Positions 45,794 through 55,442 of a DNA stretch of 64,000 bases are shown here, one piece after another. The stretch is from Brasenia schreberi (Eukaryota; Streptophyta; Magnoliopsida; Nymphaeales; Cabombaceae), in NCBI GenBank assembly GCA_036023115.1, contig JAYKKT010000089.1:15122501-15186500 (forward strand). The letters are read 5' to 3'. The notes beneath the pieces are model-generated. The model had not been told where the DNA came from. It was given only the letters and a program-made list of their open reading frames with translations, and ran no database searches. The translations under genes and the position numbers were made by a program. The stretch's first letter is position 1. Each line of letters starts with the position of its first letter.

Positions 45794-48700
45794 TTGCTAG
45801 CCTGAAGCCATCTTCCATGAAGCGGCCTGAGGATGTCAATCGAGAACAGATAAACACTCTCTCAGGTAGGAACAAACAAAGAATCAAATTCACTTTTCTA
45901 ACTGAATTTCAGCTTCTTTGTATAAATAAAAAAACATATATACTCTCTCTCTCAAGTGAGATAATCAGAGGCCATCTAAAAAAGACGAACATAGGAGGAA
46001 GGGTAAGCCGAGGAAGGGTTGTCAACCCTCTCCTCTCTCCCTTCTTCTCCATCACTCTATGATTCTCTTTCTCTCTCTACTCTCAGTCTCAATAAATTGA
46101 GGGAAAAGAGAGTTTTCTCTGAGTTAGAGTCCCTATCTCTCAGTCTCAATCTCCCTACTCTTCTCTCTCTCGATCGGGGAACATGGTTGTAGAAAGAGCT
46201 TTTTGGGTCATTGTCGAAAATCAGTAGAGAAGTAGAAGCATAGAGAACGGAGGAAACATGTGAGAAAGGGCAAACAGAGAGGAGAGACCAGTCTCTCCCC
46301 TTAATAGAAACCACGAATTGGTTTCGGTCAAACCAGAGGCAATTTCGCCTTTGTTGCTAGTTTATAGAAACTGCCAGTGGTTTCTAGTAAACCACCTCTG
46401 GTAGTAAATTAAAAGGTCTGTTATACCCCTTATTGAGTCCTAAATAACCATATGCCACTAGACTAAATTACTAGTCTAGTTATTTTTCGTGTTTGATGAT
46501 AGTTGTGCCCTTATTGCTTGATGATATTAAAGTTTGTCATTGAGTAAATTATAGATAAGTCCAGATATTTTAATGTTAAATGTCTATAATACTCCTCTAC
46601 ATATTAATTTATAGATTTAACCTTTGGCATTTACTTGAAATAATGGGCATACCTGATTTGTGCAAGAACTATTTTGCCATGTTAATTTCAGAAATTACAT
46701 CATCTGGATTATATTTTATTTTACAGTTATGTCCCTCCTCATTTTTCTAAAATTATTGTTATGCCATCTGACAAAAGTACTTCTTTGTCCTTTTATTTTC
46801 TGTAAAATTAAAAGAATACCACAAGGCAAAGTTACTTTTTTGTCCTTATTTATTTATTCAAATTATAGAATAACCAAGAATAGTAATTTTACTATTTTGT
46901 TATTTTTGTTGCTGTTTAAATTACCAAATAAGATAGAAAGTGAAATTACAAATCTACCCAATTACAATAAAGAAATCATAGAGGCAAATATAAAGGAAAA
47001 TTTACCATTTTTTCCTCAAACTTCTTTTGAATTTTTTATCTGTTTGTTTTTCATATATTTCCATTATGGTACTTATATGTGTGGAGTCTGGATTAGATCA
47101 GGTCCAACTCGGTCCCTCATGGGAACCAACTGCTGGAATAGCAGACGGTGACCATGAGGACCGTATGCTATAACAACGGGCGGTGGCCATGGCGACCATT
47201 GCCTAGTGACTTTGAGGGCAGTAGAAACCGCCCTCATGCTGTTGGGATTAAGAGGGGAGAGGGAGAGAGAAAGAGGGAAAGAAAAGAGAGGTAGAGAGAA
47301 GAACGGTAAAAGAGGGTGATCGGACTTTCAAGGTTCGCCTGCTAGTGATGGACCATTTGGCATTGGAAATCATACAGAAACTTACCAAAACCGCTAGTTT
47401 TGGTGGCCAAGCTGGTGGCCGATGGGTGAAGCAACACAATGTGTTGTGTCGAGTGCAGGTGACACCAACCATGACACCAAACAAGTGCCCTTGTAGGGAC
47501 ACAATTATGGGTCTAGGTTTGGGTCTATAGTGAATTGAGATCCGTTTTTAACTATATTGGATCTGGATTCTTTAGACTGGATTCAAATAGGATTATACAT
47601 ATCTAGATTGGAATTTAGGGTTTTCTGACTTGTTTGACATCCGATTTCGACATGGTTTGGAGAGTTGGATTTTTATTGAATGTAAAATATTAATATTATG
47701 TTTCTATAATAATTTAGGGATTAAATTGAGGTGATTAAGCAGTGTTGACATTATTATATTTGGATCTACATAGAGGCGTTAGGTAGGAGGATGTGTGATG
47801 TGTTCTCTTTTTGGTTACATGCTAGAGGTAGTTTTAATTGCTTAGATGATGCATGATATTGTAAAATATTTGTTAATGCTTTTAAATTATTATAAATATA
47901 TTAGTTTATGAAATAGTATTTAAAGTGCTTTGATGAGTATATGGATGCATGACATGAGTGCATTTGTGTGCGAGTAAACCACTTAGTGGGCATGAATATA
48001 TCAATCACGATGATATATGATATCGATGGATCATAGATGGACGTATATGTTAGTGTTAATATATTGGTTGCCATTGTAGGCAAGTGCAATGCTATCAAGT
48101 ATGGATCTACTTTCCATGACTGTGTGTGATGTTGGTGGATTATAGATGGATTGTGTATTGAGTTGTATTGACTACTTTGTTGGTTGAGTTAGTTTGTACT
48201 TATAGTTGTATTGAGCAACTCATGTCGGTTACAACATGCTTAAGTTGGAGATAAGTAAAATTAGTCAATGAGAGTAGAGAGTTTATGTACAATAGAATAG
48301 ATTTGATACTTGATATGAACATATGATTTGATATGAATATATTATTTTGAAATAATAACTAGATATATGTGATTGTTGATGTGGATGTGGATGTGCATAT
48401 GCTTTCGTCACGTAGAACCAAGGGACTGGACTTAGTGAGCCTATGTAAGGTGCCAAGATCCTTGACCTGACACATTGGATGCGTTGTTGGAGGTTACATG
48501 ACTGGACAAGAGGAGGGTTTGGGGTACTCCGATGGCATGATAGTAGGTTGGTTATACTATAGAGTACTTGATATCAAAACTGAAATGCATATTGATGAGT
48601 GTTTGAGTGTGCACATGTTTAGAAATGATATTATTAATCTTTGATAAATATTGTATATTTTTCTATTACATGGTTTAAAATAATGTATGTCTTTAGTATG

Positions 48701-49301
48701 ATTATTTGTTAAGAGATCACATCCATCTATGAGCATGATTGTGGTTCGTAGGTTTCTTTTAAATGTTTTCATAATTTAAATGATAGAAATGCTGAGCTCT
48801 TGGGACGTTGAAGGACTTTGACTTTTGCTGCGAGATGATAGGAGTTAATAGGATCTTTATAGTTATGTTTTCTTTTGGTCGTACCACTTCTTTGTTGGAT
48901 CTTTATAGTTATGTTTTCTTTCGGTCGTACCACTACTTTGTTGGATCTTAAATTGTATATAAATAAATAAAGTTTTGACATGCCATTGATGGTGTGGGTT
49001 ATGCCACCTTAGTATTATTAATGATTCACAGGTACCAACCACGTGGCATGGACAGGGCCCTATGTCATGTTGGTTGAGACCTTGTGGGACGTTATAATAT
49101 ATTATCTAAAATTATTGTTAGGTGCTTCGAAATATTTATAGTTTAGTATCTAGATATTTTAGATATTACAATTTAGTGCTTGACAATCTTTTATTGTTTG
49201 TTTCTTAGAAAATGTCTTATTGATTATTATTTGATGCTTGTTTTTGTTTTTTACTTAAAATATTGAGACTCTCTAATTGTTATCTTTGACAAACTATTAA
49301 A
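45794..49301. other. Unexplained insertion zone with a possible minus-strand gypsy LTR
   Basis: This separates the copia 5' LTR from gag. Its right end, read on the minus strand, is TATAACGTCCCACAAGGTCT (49098 downward), resembling the TGTAACGTCCC start of plant gypsy LTRs with one substitution. A 46-bp tandem duplication (GGATCTTTATAGTTATG at 48851 and 48897) lies inside. An AC/CT-rich part with inverted-repeat-like phrases (AGGGCAGTAGAAACCGCCCT near 47217) is also present. No second end or target duplication was identified, and no gene is supported. Confidence 0.35.
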
Positions 49302-49900
49302 AATGACTTCTAGAATTTGTGTTTCTGAATTTGCAAAAATTGAAAAACTAAATGGCCTAAATTTTCAAACGTGAAAAAGAAGAATTACATTAGCCTTAAT
49401 ACTAGAGGATGATTATTATGTGTTTAGGGAAACTCTTTTACCCCTATGTCAGTTGCAATAGATGAAGACAAAGAAAAATATAAGATATTTTTAAAAGATG
49501 ATAGATATCCAAGACCATTTTGTTAACTTATACGGAGGATGACTTGATTAGGGTGTTTGAGGAATTCGAGACCACTAAAGAGTTGTTTAACTCTTTAACA
49601 TGCAAATGTGATACTATAGTTAAACTTCATTTACAACTACTCCTTCAAAAACATAATTCTTATAAAATGAAAGGGGATAACATAGCTGAACATGTTAATC
49701 AAATGTTGATAATGGGTAGAGATTTAGCTTTAGCAAAATTAGTCATTCTTAAACTAATACAAATATCCACTATTTTAAAGAGTCTTCCCGCATCTTGGAA
49801 TATGGTAACCACAACTCTTAGACTTGGGTATGATTTTACCCTTTATGAACTCTCCTTAAAACTAGCAATTGAAAAAAATATATGAATAAGAATAAAAGAG
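49302..49900 (+). pseudogene. copia gag remnant
   Basis: It starts MTSRICVSEFAKIEKLNGLN, then carries stops. An open part at 49520-49885 (LTYTEDDLIRVFEEFETTKE, HNSYKMKGDNIAEHVNQMLI, ILKSLPASWN) matches the copia gag (UBN2-type) domain. Downstream, near 50060, a zinc knuckle reads CFNCDKIG followed by a stop where the knuckle His region should be. Confidence 0.8.
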
Positions 49901-50194
49901 AAAAAATGATAGTTGCTTAAGATGATTTAGGATCAAACTCTAAAAATAACTAGAATAAGAAAAAACTAAATAAAAAGTTTGATAAAAATAACAAGAGAGG
50001 TGATAAGTTTTCAATAAATCTTAGTAATTTGCTTCTTAGATCAAGTGCTTCAACTGTGACAAAATAGGATAATACAAAATGAATTATCGTAATAAAAAGA
50101 ATAACAGTAAAAACACCCAATGTTGCGGCTCAACGGAGAAGCAAGATATAATTTGTATAATTTCTGAGTGCCTATAAATGGATCACCCTATAAC

Positions 50195-50445
50195 TTATTG
50201 GTGGATCGACTCTAGAGTGACCCGATATATCTAAAAGAGCAAAGAAGGAGTGATGAATCTTAAAAAATACTAACCTGGTGAGTATCGAGTTTATATGAGA
50301 AACAATACTTTTTCTTATGTTCTACAGGTTGAGTCCTTTACAATTTTTATATAAGATACACTAATTGTACTTATTGATATACTAATTGTGCTCACTATTA
50401 GGCACAATCTTGTGTCAGTTTCTGTCTTGATAAATAAAGGGTTTT
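50195..50445 (+). pseudogene. copia protease remnant
   Basis: WWIDSRVTRYI corresponds to the WWVDSGATRH motif; the catalytic Asp is kept but the DSGA context is changed to DSRV. The domain ends with RHNLVSVSVLINKGF, the usual wording preceding GAG-pre-integrase, which itself seems deleted here. Confidence 0.7.
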
Positions 50446-50446
50446 A

Positions 50447-50530
50447 GCTCATGTTTGTCCCTAACAATGTCATTGTGGGGAAACATGGTAAGGTTTATTT
50501 CATAACCTTTATCAATGATTATTCAAGATA

Positions 50531-50601
<71 letters not shown>

Positions 50602-50868
50602 TAACACATAAATCAGAAGCAATTAAACTATTTAAGAAATATAAGGAGGTAGTCAAAAACCAATTAGGGCAAAGGTCTAATTGAGGTGGTGAATATACCT
50701 CTATAAAATTCTTAAAATAGTGTAAAGACTTTGGTATTTCTAAACAAAATACCATGCTGAGGAAATATCAACAAAATGATATAGCAGAAAGACACAATAG
50801 GACCTTGTTAAATATGACAAGATTCATATTAATTGATGCTTATCAACCAAGAGTTTTTTAGGTAGAAG
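50447..50868 (+). pseudogene. copia integrase remnant, 5' part
   Basis: GKHGKVYFITFINDYSRYAY leads into a (TA)n tract at 50533-50599 that is in frame and reads Ile-Tyr repeatedly, then THKSEAIKLFKKYKEVVKNQ. Further on, in other frames, come GEYTSIKFLK and QQNDIAERHNRTLLNMTRFI. The 10.2-kb element is inserted directly after GGTAGAAG in the FWVEA motif; at 61067 the sequence resumes from the duplicated AGAAG into CAATAGCT. Confidence 0.8.
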
Positions 50869-51689
50869 TGTAAACACCCCAAATCTTCTATATTTCAAAA
50901 ACTCTCAAAAACACAAAAAAACTTGTTTGAGTCAAAACGACAACCTATTTTAAAATGTAAAAACAGGTACAGAAGGCAAAACGAGACCCTAGGCCCGAAG
51001 AGGATTCAATCCCAGAGCTTCAGAAGTCACTCCCTGATAAAAAACAAGAGAAAGCAGAGCTCATTCAAAGAAAAGCTCAAAATCAAGAAAAACAGAGTCT
51101 AGAATGGCGAGACGGAGTCCATACGACAAAGTTGGGGAAAACCCAGCACCAGACGGAGTGCTGATGAAGCCAGAGCCCGCACAAATCGTTCGCCTCGAGA
51201 AGCCAAGAAGGACTGTTCGAAGAAATTTTGATTTGGATCTGGACCATAAATATCCAGATCCAAATCCATGTAATGAATAGTGTTTGGATTGGATCAGATT
51301 TGGACCAAAATATCTAAATCCGTATCCATAAAAATGTTGGGTTTGCATCGGATACAGATCTTAAAATATCCAAGATCCACGATCCAGATCCAAATAGTGT
51401 TTGGATTTGGGTCCGGATCCAAATTCCAAACCCAAACCCAAATCCAAGACCCACCTCAAATGTCTATAAATAGAGGTGAGGGGGTCCATGTAAAGGGTTC
51501 ATGCAAATATTTGGGAGGAGAGAGAGGGAGTGATAGACCTAGCCATGTGAGCTCATTGGGTGAGGTGGGTTCAAGCCATGTGGGCTAAGTGGGTTTAGAC
51601 CAAAGGGCTGCAACCAAGGTGGGCTGGACCAAGAGGCTGCAACCATGGAGACGTGGGCTCAAGCCAAGAAGGACCGGCTCCAAGAGGTA

Positions 51690-51830
51690 AACCTAACCCC
51701 CAACCTAGCCTAGGTTCGAACCTACCTAACCCCCAACTGAACCTAACCCCAACTGAACCTAACCCTAACTGAACCAACCTAACCCTAACTGAACCCTAAC
51801 TAGACCTAGCCTAACCCCAATTGCCTCAAA
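51690..51830 (+). repeat. Telomere-like AACCCTAACTGA tandem repeat in the LTR
   Basis: Runs of CCTAACCCCAACTGAA and CCTAACCCTAACTGAA repeat about ten times with small changes. The same block is in the 3' LTR at about 59197-59340, so it belongs to the element and is not a telomere. Confidence 0.8.
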
Positions 51831-52504
51831 ATATCCCGCAAACCATGAACCGAAACCCCCGGGTGCCTGCCGCCCGCCCTGCGTCCTGCCACGCGCCCCT
51901 TTGCTGCCTGTCGTGCCCCTTTAACACTACACGCCCCGCGCCACAGCGTGCCCAGCACCACAGCGCGCCCCGCACCACTACAGCCCGCCTGTGCGACCCG
52001 TCTGCTGCACTAGGCACTCGACGCCTTCCTGCCGACCTGACCACCCCCCTGGCCGTGACCTGCACCCCTTCGAGACCTTAGGACAGACCCTAAACAACCC
52101 CCGTCTTGGCCGAACCTTAGCTCCCCTAAGGCCCTAACCGTGACCCATAGAACCTCCCTCAAAGCCACTTAGGATAACCCCTCTTACCTGCCCCAGGTGA
52201 ACCGCGAGCCCAAGTGCAAGCAAGTTGAACATGGACCAGCTATTTGTAAGTGTCTAAACTTGGTCTATTACAATAACTTGCTTTATATTCAATTAAATTT
52301 TGATACGGGGTTGTAGTAAAGGAGCTTTGTCTCCCCCCGATTGTAATAACGTGGTTTGACACACCCACACACACGTGTACTTGAGCCTTTTCGCTCTTAG
52401 TTGCACACTTTTGCATACACACATGGGCCTTGACAGCCCCTAAGATATAGCCTGATTTATATATATTCGGTTGCGTGGGTTTATATTCAAGTTGTGTGCG
52501 TTGT

Positions 52505-52830
52505 CTTTCAATTCCACACTCACACACATTGAGCTTTCGCTCTTACTCCCAAGACCCTAGTAAGGGCCTATTGCAATTTCGTTTTGGGGTGTTTAAATTC
52601 ATGTCGTGTGCCTAGTATTTCAATTCTACACTCACACACATTGAGCTTTCGCTCTTACTCCCAAGACCTTAGTCAAGGCCTATTGCAATTATATTTGGAT
52701 TTCATTTAAGTCGTGTGCGTAGTATTTCAATTCTACACTCACACACATTGAGCTTTCGCTCTTACTCCCAAGACCTTAGTCAAGGCCTATTGCAATTATA
52801 TTTGGGTTTCATTACAAGTCGTGTGAGTTG
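52505..52830 (+). repeat. 107-112 bp tandem repeat, three copies, in the 5' LTR
   Basis: The phrase CATTGAGCTTTCGCTCTTAC recurs with GAGCTTTC at 52531, 52643 and 52750 (spacings 112 and 107). The same array with the same spacings occurs in the 3' LTR at 60025, 60137 and 60244. Confidence 0.85.
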
Positions 52831-53576
52831 TCTTTCAATATACACACAACACCCATGCACACGTTGGCGACCTTAAGGCTCATATATATTATAAGTATTT
52901 CCCTTCGGCTATGTCTTTAAGATTTGGGTTTTAAGGTTCAGTTGTGTGCGTAGTCTTTCCATATATACACGACACACACTTGCACAATTGAGCCTTTCCG
53001 CTCTTAAGATATAGCCATATTTTCCTTTTGCAATTTACATTACGCAATTTCCCTTAAGCATTGTCTTTCAATTTTGGGTTTTCCCTTGGAGTTGTGTGAG
53101 TTGCATTGCATACTCGCCATACTCGAGCTAGAGTGCATACCTGCATCAAAGAAAATCCTGAATCAATCGTGCAAATATGCCAAGACTTAGGCTATTTCGA
53201 TGCACGCACATCGTGCCTAAGTAGATTAAAATTGAAAGACTTAGGGTCGTCCAACCCTTGTAAAATCAAAATCGCCCTAGTGCATGGTTTTCAAAAGGTT
53301 TTAAAACACTTCTTCATTCAAAATATATTTTGAGTTAAACTTGTTTCAAAACGAAGTCTCTAAGTGTATAGACTGACCCTTGCGCATCGGTGCAAGAAGG
53401 TCTGCGACGTAAAAATCCCGCTTGCCTACAATCGCCTTTAAAAAGTCAGATTATTTCAAAACATACTTTGCTAGTTAAAGTAAACTAGATGGCACGCCCA
53501 TAAAGCGAAGTAGATTGCGAAAAGGTTCACTTCAGGCCTAAGAACCAGAAGTGGAAATTTTCGGTGTCTACAAGAT

Positions 53577-53594
53577 TGGCACGCCCGGTGGGAC
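53577..53594 (+). other. Primer-binding site of the LARD-like element
   Basis: TGGCACGCCCGGTGGGAC starts 4 bp after the LTR end. It begins with TGG, complementary to a tRNA 3' CCA. The exact tRNA was not assigned. Confidence 0.7.
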
Positions 53595-53696
53595 TCGGGA
53601 CTTAAGTAGACTTCAAACAAACAAGTTACACTGAAAATTTTCCAAAAAAAGAGTGTTTTCCAAAAAATCGTGCATACTTAGGAGAATTGCATAAAA

Positions 53697-54080
53697 ATGG
53701 ATAAAAAGATACAAAAATCCTCGTTGAGTAAACTGAGAGAGGCTTTCAAAACAGATAAAGCCCAAAAAGAGCTCGATGACATTTCAAAAATATTTCAAAA
53801 GATGGATGCTTTAAGCAAGGAGCTTAAAGCCCATCGATCACATAGCAGCTCTTTTAGGGCACATAAAGATCGTGAATTGAAAACCGATCTCAAACTCAAC
53901 GAAGGATTGGAGATTAAAGAGGAATCCCGAAAAAGGGATGAGTCATCCACTCCTACATCTTCAAGCTTTTCAAAATCTAAGGGAAATTCGAAAACAGACT
54001 GTTCTGTTTCAAAAAATAAAAAAATCTTGAAAACTTTCAAAAAGACAAAAAAATTGAAAAACAAAACTTTGAAATTTTGA
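53697..54080 (+). CDS. Lys/Ser-rich hypothetical protein of the LARD-like element
   Basis: This ORF of 127 codons starts 125 bp after the LTR, in the position of gag. The product is very basic, with a predicted coiled segment (DDISKIFQKMDALSKELKAH, about residues 28-47), a charged middle (ELKTDLKLNEGLEIKEESRK) and a Lys-rich tail (KKILKTFKKTKKLKNK). No capsid domain, zinc knuckle or known family is recognised. It could be a degenerate gag N-terminus or a packaging-related protein. It is open and starts with ATG, but this element may not express it. Confidence 0.4.
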   Translation: MDKKIQKSSLSKLREAFKTDKAQKELDDISKIFQKMDALSKELKAHRSHSSSFRAHKDRELKTDLKLNEGLEIKEESRKRDESSTPTSSSFSKSKGNSKTDCSVSKNKKILKTFKKTKKLKNKTLKF

Positions 54081-54476
54081 AAAATTCAAGTGAAAGTCCT
54101 AAGTCTAGGCACACACACACTGTGGGACATGAAACCCATACCCTACAAAGAGACGAAAGTGAAAAACAGGAAGGTTTCGAAAGGAAACGCCTCGTAAAAC
54201 CCCGGAGACTCAAAATAAAGTTACCCAAAAAATCAGCCTGCTTTCACCCAGAAAAGGTAGACAAGCCACAAAGAGGTATGCCTGAAACCCATCATTCTCA
54301 AAACTCGCTTCTTCATATAGGGTCATCAGATGCATTGGATAACCCCTATGCACACACAAACTCATAAATTGTGCCAAAATTTGAGGATTTTCAAGGTGCG
54401 CCAAATATCCCGCACCACCCAAATGAATTTCAAAAACAAAAAGAAGTTCAAAAAATGGTAGACATGGAGACCCCTA

Positions 54477-55442
54477 ATGCATGCCGACATCTTGTGCCCT
54501 AGAACCAAGGCTATGGCTTTGAAACAAAAAAATCCATCCCTAGGGGCACCACGAGTTGAACCTAGGGAGCAAGTCAAAGACTTCGAGGGAGCAATCTGTG
54601 CTTCCCTTGAAGCAAATTTCTCTCAAAATCAGGTTGTTTGGAACTATAAGTCTTCCATAAACCTGAAAAGTCCAAAGTTTCTCAAGGGACCAAGCACGGC
54701 TTCCCTTGAGGACAAAAACTTCCAAAATGGGGTTATCTGGAACCATAAGTTTTCCAAAACCCCGAAATATTCAGAATCCTTCGAGGGACCAAGCTTGGCT
54801 TCCCTTGAAAGGTATGTTTCCCAAAACCAGGTTGTGTGGAAACCCGAGTTCTCCACCATCCTGAAAAATCCAAAGTGTCTCAAGGGACCAAGCATGGTTT
54901 CCCTTGAAAACAAAATCTCCCAAACTCAGGTTGTGTGGAAGCTCAGGTCTTCCCTCATCCTGAAACATCCAAAACCCTTCAAGGGAGGTAGCTTGGCTTC
55001 CCTTGAAGAATATGTCTCCCAAACCTAGGTTGTGTGGAAACCCGAGTTCTTCACCATCCTGAAAAATCCAAAATCTCTCAAGGGACCAAGCCTGGTTTCC
55101 CTTGAAAGATTTATCTCTCAAAACAGGGATGTATAGAAGCCCAAGTCTTCCATCACCCTTGAATCCAAACTCCCGATATCCAAAAGGGTGTATATCCCCG
55201 ACATGGACGATTCCATGTTCCAAGACCATGATTTATACCAAAACTTTTTGAAAAGCAAAAAGTCTTGGAACATGATTTTGAATATGGGATATAAACCCAA
55301 CGCAAGCCTGGGAACCCGAAACCAAGGTAGGCTAGAACCTGTCCTACCTAAAGCCAATAGGGAACGATATGGATTGGGCTACAGCCCACCCATACCCCGA
55401 GAGCTGCCACCTAAGACCATCTGGGTCAAGGGTGCCTTGTAG
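54477..55442 (+). pseudogene. 99-bp-repeat protein with G-patch-like tail, two nonsense mutations
   Basis: One frame runs from the ATG at 54477 to a stop at 55442, about 321 codons, broken only by TAG at 55026 (CAG in other units) and TAG at 55134 (TGG in other units). From 54601 to about 55190 it holds six repeats of exactly 33 codons. A typical unit reads GPSLASLERYVSQNQVVWKP followed by EFSTILKNPKCLK. The C-terminal part has MGYKPNASLGTRNQGRLEP and RYGLGYSPPIPRE, resembling the G-patch segment found in some plant gypsy polyproteins. No enzymatic domain was seen. The function is unknown; RNA or nucleic-acid binding by the G-patch would be inference. Confidence 0.55.
54601..55190 (+). repeat. 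Six-unit 99-bp tandem repeat
   Basis: The landmark YTTCCCTTGA lies at 54601, 54700, 54799, 54898, 54997 and 55096, exactly 99 bp apart each time. Units differ by many substitutions but no net indel. Confidence 0.93.

Larger units (their letters stand above)
50869..53572 (+). repeat. 5' LTR of the LARD-like element (2704 bp)
   Basis: It starts TGTAAACACCCC and ends GGTGTCTACA. A TATA box CTATAAATAG is at 51464-51473. Then come AACCCTAACTGA-type tandem repeats (about 51690-51830), a GC-rich block (51850-52080), three copies of a 107-112 bp repeat (about 52505-52830) and a palindrome (53471-53488) near the 3' end. Short ORFs inside are not conserved enough to support genes. Confidence 0.92.

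Noticed and set aside
51690..51830. Interstitial telomere
   Set aside because: The CCTAACCC units are interrupted by CTGAA and occur at the same place in both LTRs, so they belong to the retrotransposon.
51821..52081. GC-rich ORFs on both strands in the LTRs (also 59276-59662)
   Set aside because: They lie in the transcribed part of the LTR, differ between the two LTRs, and match no domain.
52505..52830. CRISPR-like regular repeats
   Set aside because: This is a tandem LTR repeat of about 110 bp without unique spacers, in a plant genome.
54540..55357. Long overlapping ORFs on the minus strand across the 99-bp repeats
   Set aside because: They arise because the 99-bp period keeps all frames in register on both strands; the plus-strand frame has the ATG, the G-patch-like tail and the element's orientation.
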